From Veillonella sp. VA139 (GTDB taxonomy: Bacteria > Bacillota > Negativicutes > Veillonellales > Veillonellaceae), in the NCBI RefSeq assembly GCF_003992005.1, contig NZ_RQVL01000003.1:94362-158361 (forward strand): 64,000 bases of DNA. The letters run 5' to 3'. The position numbers and the translations under genes are program-made. Within the stretch, counting starts at the first letter, position 1; each line of letters starts with the position of its first letter. Below the pieces are notes generated by a model. It was not told the origin of the DNA and made no database searches. It worked only from the letters and a program-made list of their open reading frames with translations. This document shows positions 8,160 through 17,439 of this stretch, one piece after another.

Positions 8160-9339
8160 TATGCCTGGGTCTGAGGACCTAAATACGCATATTATGAGTG
8201 TGAAATCAAGTGAAGGTGTAAGGGAATTTCATAAAAGTTTCCCACAATATGAAGAAACACCATTAACTGAATTACCACGTATGGCAGAGCATTTAGGATT
8301 GAATAGATTGTTTATTAAAGATGAATCCTATCGTTTTGGATTAAACGCTTTCAAAGTGTTGGGTGGATCCTATGCGATTGCTAAGTTTGTGGCACAAGAA
8401 TTAGGTAAAGAAGTATCCGAGTTACCATACTCTGTATTAACATCTAAAGAATTACGTGATGAATTTGGTCAAGCTACATTCTTCACGGCTACTGATGGAA
8501 ATCATGGTCGTGGCGTTGCTTGGGCGGCTAATAAATTGGGCCAAAAATCTGTAGTATTCATGCCAAAAGGTTCTACAGAAACTCGTAAACAAAATATTGC
8601 AGCAGAAGGTGCAACAGTTACAATTGAAGAAATGAACTACGATGATTGCGTACGCTTAGCTACAGCAGAATCTAAAAAAGTTAACCATGGTGTTGTTATC
8701 CAAGATACAGCTTGGGATGGATATGAAGAAATTCCAGCATGGATTATGCAAGGCTACGGCACAATGGCATTAGAAGCTACTGAACAACTAGAAAAAGCAG
8801 GCGTGGATGTACCTACACATGTTATCGTACAAGCTGGCGTTGGTTCCTTAGCAGGTGCTGTGACTGGTTATGTAGTAAACCGCTATAAAGATGCTCCTGT
8901 GAAACCAAAAATTGTTGTTGTAGAAGCATCCGCAGCAGACTGCTTATACAAAGGTGCTAAAGCAGGCGACGGGGACTTACGCATTGTTGGTGGAGATTTA
9001 CAAACTATCATGGCAGGGTTAGCTTGCGGTGAACCAAATACAATTTCTTGGGACATCTTAAAAAATCATGTGGACGTATTCGTATCCGCTCCAGACTGGG
9101 TAGCATCCCTAGGTATGCGCATGAGTGCAGCTCCTATTAAAGGCGATGCAAGCATTACATCTGGTGAGTCTGGTGCTGTACCATTTGGTTTAGTAGCAGC
9201 CGCTATGACAATGGATGAATATAAAGATTTGAAAGAAGACTTAGGTCTTACAAAAGACTCCAAAGTCCTTTGTTTCTCCACAGAAGGGGATACAGATCCA
9301 ACACGTTATCAAGAAATCGTATGGCAAGGGAAATTTTAA
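8131..9339 (+). CDS. ygeX: 2,3-diaminopropionate ammonia-lyase
   Basis: A 402-residue fold-type II PLP enzyme that splits 2,3-diaminopropionate to pyruvate and two ammonia. The PLP lysine is Lys75 in RFGLNAFKVLGGSYA, followed by ATDGNHGRGVAWAANKLGQ and the phosphate-binding/late motifs QAGVGSLAGAVTGY and MAGLACGEPN. It is highly similar throughout to E. coli YgeX. RBS GAGGAGG sits seven to eight bases before the ATG, inside the end of the regulator gene, so translation is probably coupled. In the uric-acid locus it supplies the carbon-yielding terminal step. Confidence 0.95.
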   Translation: MERIQWVKNNMPGSEDLNTHIMSVKSSEGVREFHKSFPQYEETPLTELPRMAEHLGLNRLFIKDESYRFGLNAFKVLGGSYAIAKFVAQELGKEVSELPYSVLTSKELRDEFGQATFFTATDGNHGRGVAWAANKLGQKSVVFMPKGSTETRKQNIAAEGATVTIEEMNYDDCVRLATAESKKVNHGVVIQDTAWDGYEEIPAWIMQGYGTMALEATEQLEKAGVDVPTHVIVQAGVGSLAGAVTGYVVNRYKDAPVKPKIVVVEASAADCLYKGAKAGDGDLRIVGGDLQTIMAGLACGEPNTISWDILKNHVDVFVSAPDWVASLGMRMSAAPIKGDASITSGESGAVPFGLVAAAMTMDEYKDLKEDLGLTKDSKVLCFSTEGDTDPTRYQEIVWQGKF

Positions 9340-9416
9340 TTTAACCTATTAAGTCATATACAGTTAATTTTAACTTTAACCTATATGTATATGTGTATTA
9401 CAAGGAGGAAAAGGTA

Positions 9417-10724
9417 ATGGATTTACAAGCCGTAAAAGCAGCAGCGCAAGGCTATGAAGCAGCGATGACAAAATTTTTAAGAGAAATCGTCGCATTCCCT
9501 GGTGAAAGTGCGGAAGAAGAACAACATGTTCGCCGCATCGAAAAAGAAATGAAAGACTTAGGATTTGATGAAGTAGAAGTGGATCCTATGGGTAACATTC
9601 TTGGCTATATGGGAACTGGTAAAACATTGATTGCTTTTGACGGACATATTGATACAGTAGGTATCGGTAACCGTGACAACTGGAACTTTGATCCATATGA
9701 GGGATTTGAAAGCGACACTGAAATCGGTGGTCGTGGCGTATCTGACCAATTAGGTGGTATCGTATCCGCAGTATACGGTGCAAAAATCATGAAAGACTTA
9801 GGTTTATTGAATGATAAATATCGTGTATTAGTAGTTGGTACAGTACAAGAAGAAGATTGTGATGGTTTGTGTTGGGAATACATTATTAAAGAGCGTGGCA
9901 TTCGTCCAGAATTCGTAGTATCCACAGAACCAACTGATGGCGGTATCTATCGTGGTCAACGTGGTCGTATGGAAATTCGCATCGATGTTGAAGGCGTGTC
10001 TTGCCATGGTTCTGCACCAGATCGCGGTGATAATGCCATCTACAAAATGGCTGACATTTTACAAGATGTTCGTGCATTAAATGCAAACAATTCTACAGAA
10101 AGCACACGTGTTCGTGGCTTAGAAAAAATGTTGGATCCAAAATTCAACCCTGACCACTATGAAGAAGCTCGCTTCTTGGGACGTGGTACAGTAACAACTT
10201 CCCAAATTTTCTACACATCCCCAAGCCGTTGTGCAGTAGCAGACTCTTGCGCAGTATCTCTTGACCGTCGTATGACAGCAGGTGAAACATGGCAAAGTTG
10301 CTTAAAAGAAATCGAAGATTTACCAGCTGTACAAAAATACGGTGCGAAAGTATCTATGTACGAATATGCTCGTCCATCTTGGACTGGTTTAACATATCCA
10401 ATCGAATGCTACTTCCCAACATGGGTAATTCCTAAAGATCATAAAGTAACAAAAGCGTTAGAAGAATCTTACATCTCCTTATTTGGCACAGAACGTATTG
10501 GTGCTGAAGTTACATTGGCAGAACGTAAAGCTCGCCCGTTGACTGATAAATGGACATTCTCTACAAATGGCGTATCCATCATGGGACGTAATGGTATTCC
10601 TTGCATCGGTTTCGGTCCTGGCGCAGAAGCACAAGCACATGCTCCTAACGAAATCACATGGAAACAAGACCTTGTAACATGTGCAGCAGTATATGCAATC
10701 TTACCTACAAACTATTGCAAATAA
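9417..10724 (+). CDS. ygeY: YgeY-family selenium-metabolism-linked hydrolase
   Basis: A 435-residue M20-type dinuclear metallohydrolase. Metal-binding elements visible are [13 protein letters not shown] (His, Asp), RGVSDQLGG (bridging Asp), TVQEEDCDG (Glu pair), STEPTDGG and a late histidine in EAQAHAPNE. Members of this family travel with selenium-dependent hydroxylase genes and probably deacylate or decarbamoylate an intermediate of ureide breakdown. I chose the ATG at 9417 because AAGGAGG lies nine bases upstream. An earlier in-frame ATG at 9393 has no such site. It follows ygeX by 77 bases and precedes ygeW by 45. Confidence 0.93.
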   Translation: MDLQAVKAAAQGYEAAMTKFLREIVAFPGESAEEEQHVRRIEKEMKDLGFDEVEVDPMGNILGYMGTGKTLIAFDGHIDTVGIGNRDNWNFDPYEGFESDTEIGGRGVSDQLGGIVSAVYGAKIMKDLGLLNDKYRVLVVGTVQEEDCDGLCWEYIIKERGIRPEFVVSTEPTDGGIYRGQRGRMEIRIDVEGVSCHGSAPDRGDNAIYKMADILQDVRALNANNSTESTRVRGLEKMLDPKFNPDHYEEARFLGRGTVTTSQIFYTSPSRCAVADSCAVSLDRRMTAGETWQSCLKEIEDLPAVQKYGAKVSMYEYARPSWTGLTYPIECYFPTWVIPKDHKVTKALEESYISLFGTERIGAEVTLAERKARPLTDKWTFSTNGVSIMGRNGIPCIGFGPGAEAQAHAPNEITWKQDLVTCAAVYAILPTNYCK

Positions 10725-10769
10725 TAGTTTACATTTTATGAAGCTATAAATTATTAATGAGGTGCAAAA

Positions 10770-11963
10770 ATGGCAGATTTCAAAAAATGTGTAGACGCAT
10801 TAGCTAAGTTAGACACAAAAAACATGTACAACAATGACTTCTTCTTGACTTGGGAAAAAACAGACGACGAATTACAAGCTGTTTGGGCTGTAGCTGATGC
10901 ATTACGTGCATTGCGTGAGCGCAATATCTCTACAAAAGTATTCGACAGTGGCCTTGGTATCTCCTTATTCCGTGATAACTCCACTCGTACTCGTTTCTCC
11001 TTCGCATCTGCTTGTAACTTATTAGGTTTAGAAGTACAAGACTTAGATGAAGGAAAATCTCAAATCGCTCATGGCGAAACTGTACGTGAAACAGCGAATA
11101 TGATCTCCTTCATGGCTGACATCATCGGTATCCGTGATGATATGTATATCGGTAAAGGTAATGCATACATGCATGCAGTAGCTGATGCAGTAGAAGAAGG
11201 CCATAAAGACGGCGTATTAGAACAACGTCCTACATTGGTAAACTTACAATGTGATATCGACCATCCAACACAATTGATGGCTGATACGGCTCACCTTATC
11301 AATGAATTTGGTGGACTTGAAAACTTAAAAGGTAAAAAAGTGGCTATGACTTGGGCATACTCCCCATCCTATGGTAAACCTCTTTCCGTACCACAAGGTG
11401 CTATCGGTTTATTCACTCGTTTAGGTATGGAAGTTGTATTAGCGCATCCAGAAGGATACGAAGTAATGCCAGAAGTTGAAGAAGTTGCTAAAAAACAAGC
11501 ACAAGCTAGTGGAGGATCTTTCAAACGTACAAACGACATGAAAGAAGCTTTCAAAGATGCTGATATTGTATACCCTAAATCCTGGGCACCTTTCGCAGCA
11601 ATGGAAGAAAGAACTGACTTATATGGCAAAGGCGATACAGCAGGCATTAAAGAATTAGAAGGTCGTTTATTAGAACAAAATGCACAACATAAAGATTGGG
11701 CTTGCACAGAAGATATGATGAGTCTTACAAAAGACGGTAAAGCATTATACTTACATTGCTTACCAGCTGATATCACTGGCGTAAGCTGTGAAGAAGGTGA
11801 AGTTGACGCATCCGTATTTGATCGTTATCGTGTACCTCTTTACAAAGAAGCGAGCTATAAACCATATGTAATTGCTGCTATGATTTTATTAAGCAAATTT
11901 GAAAATCCAGTAGAATTATTGAAAGAGCTAGAAGAAAAGGGAACAGAAAGAGTTCTCCGCTAA
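10770..11963 (+). CDS. ygeW: knotted carbamoyltransferase YgeW
   Basis: A 397-residue member of the aspartate/ornithine carbamoyltransferase fold whose true substrate is unsettled. The carbamoyl-phosphate loop is DNSTRTRFSF (about residues 69-78). The HPTQ-like segment is IDHPTQLMADTAHL and the second-substrate loop is LHCLPADI. In the locus it would run in the phosphorolytic direction, making carbamoyl phosphate from a carbamoylated intermediate for the carbamate kinase gene that follows. RBS is GAGGTG. A strong terminator follows, so ygeX-ygeY-ygeW close one transcription unit. Confidence 0.94.
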   Translation: MADFKKCVDALAKLDTKNMYNNDFFLTWEKTDDELQAVWAVADALRALRERNISTKVFDSGLGISLFRDNSTRTRFSFASACNLLGLEVQDLDEGKSQIAHGETVRETANMISFMADIIGIRDDMYIGKGNAYMHAVADAVEEGHKDGVLEQRPTLVNLQCDIDHPTQLMADTAHLINEFGGLENLKGKKVAMTWAYSPSYGKPLSVPQGAIGLFTRLGMEVVLAHPEGYEVMPEVEEVAKKQAQASGGSFKRTNDMKEAFKDADIVYPKSWAPFAAMEERTDLYGKGDTAGIKELEGRLLEQNAQHKDWACTEDMMSLTKDGKALYLHCLPADITGVSCEEGEVDASVFDRYRVPLYKEASYKPYVIAAMILLSKFENPVELLKELEEKGTERVLR

Positions 11964-11968
11964 GAGCA

Positions 11969-12001
11969 AAGGGGCTGTCTGTTCAGACAGTCCCTTATTT
12001 T
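11969..12001 (+). terminator. intrinsic terminator after ygeW
   Basis: AAGGGGCTGTCTG pairs with CAGACAGTCCCTT (one G-T) around a two-base loop, followed by ATTTT. Confidence 0.85.
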
Positions 12002-12005
12002 AATC

Positions 12006-12021
12006 CCTACAAAGTAGTTAG
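12006..12021. promoter_or_regulatory. candidate operator copy 4 before the carbamate kinase gene
   Basis: CCTACAAAGTAGTTAG matches the CCTAA-N7-TTAG pattern at eight of nine defined positions. It sits between the ygeW terminator and the arcC ATG (29 bases upstream of it), where a second transcription unit must begin. Confidence 0.45.
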
Positions 12022-12049
12022 GAATATATACACCATAGAGAGGTACCCT

Positions 12050-12985
12050 ATGAAAAAACGTGTTGTTATCGCTTTAGGGGGCAATGCCCTAGGTAATACA
12101 TTACCAGAACAAATGATTGCAGTAAAAGAAACTTCGAAAGCAATCGTAGATTTAATCGAAGCAGATTGTGATGTTATCGTTACCCATGGCAATGGTCCTC
12201 AAATCGGTATGATCAATAATGCTATGGCTGCATTGACAAGAGAAGTAGAAGGTCAACCTAATACTCCGTTGTCTGTATGCGTAGCCATGAGTCAGGCATA
12301 TATTGGATATGATTTACAAAACGCATTACGCGAAGAATTGTTAAATAGAGGTATTACAGATTTGCCTGTAACAACAATGGTTACACAAGTTCGTGTAGAT
12401 GCAGATGATCCAGCTTTCTTAGACCCTACAAAACCAATTGGTCATTTCATGACAAAAGAAGAAGCTGTACATGCTGTGAACCAATATGATTATGTGGTAA
12501 AAGAAGATGCAGGTCGTGGCTATCGCCGTGTAGTAGCATCTCCAGCACCAAAAGAAATTATTGAATTACAAGCTATCAAAGGCTTAATTGGTCATGAATT
12601 GGTCATCGCTTGCGGTGGCGGCGGTATCCCGGTAGTTCGCAATGGAAATCACTTAACAGGTGCCTCTGCAGTTATCGATAAAGACTGGACTAGTAGCTTA
12701 TTAGCACAAGAAGTTGATGCTGATGTATTGATTATTTTAACAGCTATTGAAAAAGCAGCGATTAACTATGGTAAAGAAAACCAACAATGGTTAGAGCACA
12801 TTACTGTAGAAGAAGCAGAAAAACACATCCAAAATGGTGAATTTGCAGAAGGTTCTATGAAACCAAAAATGGAAGCAGCTGTAGCTTTTGCTAAATCGAA
12901 ACCAGGTAGAAAAGCAATTATCACACAACTAGAAAAATCTAGAGAAGGTATTGAAGGAAAAACAGGCACTCACATCGAATTATAA
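12050..12985 (+). CDS. arcC: carbamate kinase
   Basis: A 311-residue amino-acid-kinase-fold enzyme that makes ATP from carbamoyl phosphate and ADP, releasing carbamate (ammonia plus carbon dioxide). Visible motifs are VIALGGNALG at the start, VTHGNGPQIG, ACGGGGIPV and SMKPKMEAA. Length and motifs are those of ArcC/YqeA. It follows ygeW, whose likely product is its substrate, so the pair gives substrate-level ATP during purine breakdown. The gene starts 86 bases after ygeW, beyond a terminator, so it probably has its own promoter. The RBS is a modest AGAGAGG. Confidence 0.95.
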   Translation: MKKRVVIALGGNALGNTLPEQMIAVKETSKAIVDLIEADCDVIVTHGNGPQIGMINNAMAALTREVEGQPNTPLSVCVAMSQAYIGYDLQNALREELLNRGITDLPVTTMVTQVRVDADDPAFLDPTKPIGHFMTKEEAVHAVNQYDYVVKEDAGRGYRRVVASPAPKEIIELQAIKGLIGHELVIACGGGGIPVVRNGNHLTGASAVIDKDWTSSLLAQEVDADVLIILTAIEKAAINYGKENQQWLEHITVEEAEKHIQNGEFAEGSMKPKMEAAVAFAKSKPGRKAIITQLEKSREGIEGKTGTHIEL

Positions 12986-13032
12986 TAGTAGTATTTCATT
13001 GAATACTGTTTTTCATAGAAAGGAGCCTATCT

Positions 13033-14361
13033 ATGATTTTATTAGGAAAAGGAACTGTCGTTACACGCAATCCATTACAACCGATTATTGAAGATGGTGG
13101 AGTACTAATGGATGGCACTAAAATTGTGGCAGTAGACTCATACGAAACATTGCGCAAACAATATCCAAAAGCATATCGAGTGAACGCGCATGGACGCTTG
13201 ATTATGCCTGGTTTTGTAAATGCTCATCATCATATTTATTCCGCCTTAGCCCGTGGATTATATATCCCTGGTAATAACCCAACAAATTTTAAAGAAATTT
13301 TAGATGGATTGTGGTTTTACCTAGATAAACGTCTTGCGAAAGAAGATGTGTGGGCAAGTGCGATTGTGACCTATATGGCATGTATCGAAAATGGTGTGAC
13401 TTCCATATTTGATCATCATGCAAGTTATGGGGAAACAGAAGGTAGTTTATCTGTTATCAGTGAAGTGGCACAAGACTTCGGCGTTCGTTCTTGCTTATGT
13501 TATGAAGTAAGTGATCGTAATGGCCAAGAGGAAATGGAGAAAGCGGTAGCAGAAAACGTACGCTTTGGTAAAGAAGCAAAAGAAAACCCTGAAACACTCG
13601 CAGCTATGATGGGGTTACATGCATCTTTCACATTAAGTAAAGATACATTAGCCTATGTTCGTGAACAAAATGTAGACAATTTGGGATATCACATCCATGT
13701 AGCAGAAGGCACAACAGATCAAGAAGATAGCCAAGAAAAATATGGCATGCGTGCAGTACATCGCTTGCATGAAGATGGCATCCTAGGACCAAAAACGATT
13801 GCTGGACATTGTATCCATGTAGATGATAGTGAAGTGAAGGTATTAGCTGAAACTGGCACCGTGGTGGCTCATAATCCAGAAAGTAATATGGGTAATGCAG
13901 TAGGAGCACCTAATGTATTACAACTTATGGGAGCAGGTATTCCAGTGGGTCTTGGTACAGATGGATATACGAGCGATATGTTAGAATCCTACAAAGTAGC
14001 AAATTGCTTAGTGAAGCATAACATGCAACATCCAAATGTTGGTTGGACTGAAATTCCACATATGTTATTCAATACTAACCCAGCAATGATTGAAAAATTC
14101 TTCCCTGTAAAAGTTGGTACCTTGACACCGGGGGCAGAAGCAGATGTAATTGTGTTAGATTATATTCCTAGAACAGATTTACATGCTGATAATATCAATG
14201 GTCATTTACTATTTGGACTTAATGGTCTCAATGTAATTACAACGATTTCTGGTGGTAAGGTACGTATGCTAGATCGTCAACTATGTGGCATGAATAAAGA
14301 AGAATTGCTACGAGAAGTACGACAAATTTCCCATCGTTTATGGAAACGATTAGTCCCATAA
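13033..14361 (+). CDS. ssnA: SsnA-type putative aminohydrolase
   Basis: A 442-residue metal-dependent amidohydrolase of the SsnA family, related to chlorohydrolases and guanine deaminase. Metal ligands visible are GFVNAHHHIYSALARG (about residues 60-75), HIHVAEGTT, GHCIHVDD and the catalytic aspartate in GLGTDGYTSDM. It is a constant member of the yge/xdh purine loci, where it probably opens or deaminates a ring intermediate; the exact substrate is unproven. RBS AAAGGAG lies eight bases before the ATG. It is spaced 47 bases after arcC and 26 before ygfK, in the same direction. Confidence 0.93.
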   Translation: MILLGKGTVVTRNPLQPIIEDGGVLMDGTKIVAVDSYETLRKQYPKAYRVNAHGRLIMPGFVNAHHHIYSALARGLYIPGNNPTNFKEILDGLWFYLDKRLAKEDVWASAIVTYMACIENGVTSIFDHHASYGETEGSLSVISEVAQDFGVRSCLCYEVSDRNGQEEMEKAVAENVRFGKEAKENPETLAAMMGLHASFTLSKDTLAYVREQNVDNLGYHIHVAEGTTDQEDSQEKYGMRAVHRLHEDGILGPKTIAGHCIHVDDSEVKVLAETGTVVAHNPESNMGNAVGAPNVLQLMGAGIPVGLGTDGYTSDMLESYKVANCLVKHNMQHPNVGWTEIPHMLFNTNPAMIEKFFPVKVGTLTPGAEADVIVLDYIPRTDLHADNINGHLLFGLNGLNVITTISGGKVRMLDRQLCGMNKEELLREVRQISHRLWKRLVP

Positions 14362-14387
14362 TACACTTTCAGTAAGGAGTGAATACT

Positions 14388-16088
14388 ATGAGCGATATCA
14401 TGTATCCGGTAAGTTTCGGACATTTAATGAACCATATTTTAACAGAATATGCTACACACAATCGAGTATATAATGTGGAGCGCATGCACACAACAGGTAC
14501 GGATCAACGGTTATCCTTATTTGGTCGTAACCTAGAAAATCCATTAGGTCCTGCAGCAGGTCCACATACTCAATTAGCTCAAAACTTAGTAGCAGCCTAT
14601 GTGGGAGGTTCCCGATTCTTAGAATTAAAAACAGTACAAATTATGTTCGGTGAAGAATTGGGCATCCCAAGACCATGTATTTATTCAAAAGATGAAGCAT
14701 ACAATGTGGAATGGTCCTCTGAGTACCATTGCCATGCGGCTGCTGATGAATACATTAAAGCATGGTTTGCTATTAAATTAATTAGTAAAGAATGGGGCAT
14801 CGGCGATCCAGATGGATTCATCTTTATTATGAGTGTTGGCTATAACTTAGCAGGTATTCAAAGTAAAGATGTAGATTCCTATATGGAATACTTACGTGCA
14901 GCACGTACTAAACCAGTTTGGAAAGAATGCGAAGAATGGGCATTAGCGAATGTGCATCAATTTAAACATGTAACAGAAGATTACATTCGTAATATTGATG
15001 ACAACATTTGCCAAGGTATTACATTATCCACAATGCACGGCTGTCCTGCAGGCGAAATTGAATCGATTTGTACATACCTACTGAAAGAAAAACATCTAAA
15101 TCTATATCTAAAATGTAACCCAACATTATTGGGCTATGATCGTGTAAGAGAATTATTAGATCAAGCAGAGTTTGGATATATTGATTTTGATGCACATCAA
15201 TTTGAAGTAGACTTATCTTTTAAAGAAGCAGTGCCAATGATTGAACGATTGTTGACCATTGCAGAAGAAGAAGGGTTAGTGTTCGGTGTGAAATTGACAA
15301 ATACATTCCCTGTTTCAATTCACGAAAAAGAATTACCAGGTGAGCAAATGTATATGTCTGGTAAATCCTTATTACCATTATCCATCGGTGTGGCTCAACT
15401 ATTGAGTGAAACATTTGGTGAACGCTTACCAATGTCGTATAGCGGTGGTGCAGATGCGAAAAATATTGCAGCTTTATTCCGCACAGGTATTTGGCCAATC
15501 ACAGTATGTACAACTTTATTACAAGGATTAGGTTACAACCAATTGGATAATTTGGCTAAATTAGTAGAAGCAGAAGATTACGATACTGCTAAGGTAGTTA
15601 AACCAACAGAGATTAAAGCTTTTGCGGAGGCGATGGGAGCAGCGCCAACATACAAAAAATCTGCAGCGGCTAAGAAAAAACGCGAAGAGCAACCAGGTTT
15701 CCCAACAGCTCATGATAAAAATCATGAATGTCGTGTGGTATGTGGTACTTGCGTGCGTGTATGTCCAAATAGAACGAATGAATGCATTACTGTAGACGGT
15801 AAAAAATTAATCATTCATATTGATGAGTCATGTAATGAATGTGGTAACTGTGCTTGCCATTGCGTACAACCATGCTTCCCATATAAAGATAAATTGACAT
15901 ACTTCATTGATGAAGAACGCTTATTAGCAAGCGATAATGACGGCTTTTATATTCAAGGTAAGGAATGCGGATATCGCTTCCAAGGCGCTACGGGTCGCAC
16001 AGCGATTGATGCCTTACCAGAGGTGTTGAAAGGAGTAGTGGAAGCGTTCATTAAAGAACTTCCATATTATATCTATGATACTCATTGA
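14388..16088 (+). CDS. ygfK: short YgfK-type iron-sulfur protein without the FAD/NAD(P)H module
   Basis: A 566-residue relative of the putative selenate reductase YgfK. Residues 1 to about 415 are the dihydroorotate-dehydrogenase-like part (NPLGPAAGPHTQLAQNL, TLSTMHGCPAGEIESI, MSYSGGADAKNI). After a lysine-rich linker, residues about 448-497 hold a two-cluster ferredoxin-type domain (CGTCVRVCPNRTNEC and CNECGNCACHC). The E. coli protein is about 1030 residues and carries a glutamate-synthase-like FAD/NAD(P) domain between these parts; here that domain is absent with no frameshift. The ATG at 14388 follows AAGGAG; a GTG at 14379 overlaps that site. It probably passes electrons in the purine pathway. 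Confidence 0.85.
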   Translation: MSDIMYPVSFGHLMNHILTEYATHNRVYNVERMHTTGTDQRLSLFGRNLENPLGPAAGPHTQLAQNLVAAYVGGSRFLELKTVQIMFGEELGIPRPCIYSKDEAYNVEWSSEYHCHAAADEYIKAWFAIKLISKEWGIGDPDGFIFIMSVGYNLAGIQSKDVDSYMEYLRAARTKPVWKECEEWALANVHQFKHVTEDYIRNIDDNICQGITLSTMHGCPAGEIESICTYLLKEKHLNLYLKCNPTLLGYDRVRELLDQAEFGYIDFDAHQFEVDLSFKEAVPMIERLLTIAEEEGLVFGVKLTNTFPVSIHEKELPGEQMYMSGKSLLPLSIGVAQLLSETFGERLPMSYSGGADAKNIAALFRTGIWPITVCTTLLQGLGYNQLDNLAKLVEAEDYDTAKVVKPTEIKAFAEAMGAAPTYKKSAAAKKKREEQPGFPTAHDKNHECRVVCGTCVRVCPNRTNECITVDGKKLIIHIDESCNECGNCACHCVQPCFPYKDKLTYFIDEERLLASDNDGFYIQGKECGYRFQGATGRTAIDALPEVLKGVVEAFIKELPYYIYDTH

Positions 16089-17421
16089 ACAAGGATATCT
16101 TGTACTCCCAACGGGAGTCATGCAAGGGACGATAGCAATTGAAAACGATAAGATTGTAGAGGTAGCCCCTCATATTGAGGCGAAACCAGGAGATGTACGA
16201 ATCGATGCAAAAGGGCGTTATGTGTTGCCTGGAGGAATCGATACACATACCCATTTTGAAATGACCAATGCATTTGCCACCACGGCTGACGATTTTGATA
16301 GTGGTACGAAGGCAGCTATTATGGGGGGAACCACGACGATTATCAACTTTGCATCGCCTTTTGAAGAATCTTTGTTAGAAGGTTTGCGACGCGATAAGAA
16401 ACGGGCGGAAGGACGTTGCTCTTGTGATTATAAATTTCATATGGAAATTTTGAATATGAATGAGCAAGTAGCAGAAGAAATTCCTAAGGTCGTTGAAGAA
16501 GGCGTCGCATCCTTCAAAGTATATATGGCCTACAGCTTTAGCATTGATGATCGGTCAATTTATGAAGCAATCAAAACAATCGCCCCAACTGGTGCGTTGG
16601 TGGCAGCCCACTGTGAGAATGGAGCGATGATTGCAGCTAAGGTACAGGAAATGAGAGAGGAAGGAGATACAGAAGCAAAGTATCACCCACTTTCAAAGCC
16701 AGATACTATAGAAGCAGAAGCAATGCATCGTTTCATTCGACTAGGGGAATTAGCAGATTATCCAGTACATATTGTGCATGTGAGCTCTGCAGCAGGATTA
16801 GATGTGATTGAGGAACGCAGAAAAAATGGAGCAAAAGTGACCTGTGAAACCTGTCCTCAATACTTACTATTGACAGATGAATTGTATAATCAGCCAGATG
16901 GAAAAGGATTGCGATATATCTTAAGTCCACCTCTTAGAAAACAAAGAGATGTGGAGATTTTGCAAGCGGCGGTAGAACGCGGAGTTTTCCAAACATTATG
17001 TACGGATCACTGCAATTATACATTAGCGCAAAAAGCGCAGGGTCTTGGTGACTTTACGAAAACACCAGGTGGTTTGCCAGGTGTAGAAGAGCGGATGATT
17101 CTAATGTGGGATATGTTTGTTCATAGTGGACGAATCGAGCCTGTAGAATATATGAAATTAACTAGCGAAACACCAGCTAAGTTATATGGATTATATCCAA
17201 AAAAAGGAACGTTACAGGTAGGAAGTGATGCGGATATCGTGATACTTTCACCGGATGTAACAGAATGTATGACTTCGGATACAACTCATAGTCGGTCAGA
17301 CTATACACCTTATGAGGGAATGACTGTACATGGTCGAATAGATGATGTGTTTTTACGTGGACACCATGTGGTGCAAAATAGAAAATTAGTGGAAGCCTAT
17401 AAAGGGGAATTCCAACAATAA
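16075..17421 (+). CDS. hyuA: dihydropyrimidinase / D-hydantoinase family
   Basis: A 448-residue cyclic amidohydrolase that opens hydantoin-like rings. Metal and catalytic motifs are GIDTHTHFEM (His58, His60), the probable carbamylated lysine in ASFKVYMAYS (about residue 148), AAHCENGAM, PVHIVHVSS and TDHCNY. It overlaps the end of ygfK by 14 bases and has no strong RBS of its own, pointing to coupled translation. In this locus it would hydrolyse a five- or six-membered ureide ring derived from a purine. Family assignment is firm and the substrate is inferred. Confidence 0.93.
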   Translation: MILIEQGYLVLPTGVMQGTIAIENDKIVEVAPHIEAKPGDVRIDAKGRYVLPGGIDTHTHFEMTNAFATTADDFDSGTKAAIMGGTTTIINFASPFEESLLEGLRRDKKRAEGRCSCDYKFHMEILNMNEQVAEEIPKVVEEGVASFKVYMAYSFSIDDRSIYEAIKTIAPTGALVAAHCENGAMIAAKVQEMREEGDTEAKYHPLSKPDTIEAEAMHRFIRLGELADYPVHIVHVSSAAGLDVIEERRKNGAKVTCETCPQYLLLTDELYNQPDGKGLRYILSPPLRKQRDVEILQAAVERGVFQTLCTDHCNYTLAQKAQGLGDFTKTPGGLPGVEERMILMWDMFVHSGRIEPVEYMKLTSETPAKLYGLYPKKGTLQVGSDADIVILSPDVTECMTSDTTHSRSDYTPYEGMTVHGRIDDVFLRGHHVVQNRKLVEAYKGEFQQ

Positions 17422-17439
17422 TCGGAGGGAGGTCTCTGT

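Noticed and set aside
14388..16088. Frameshift or internal stop explaining the short YgfK
   Set aside because: The frame is open from start to stop and runs through both the N-terminal domain and the iron-sulfur end; no leftover reductase-like sequence is found in other frames nearby.
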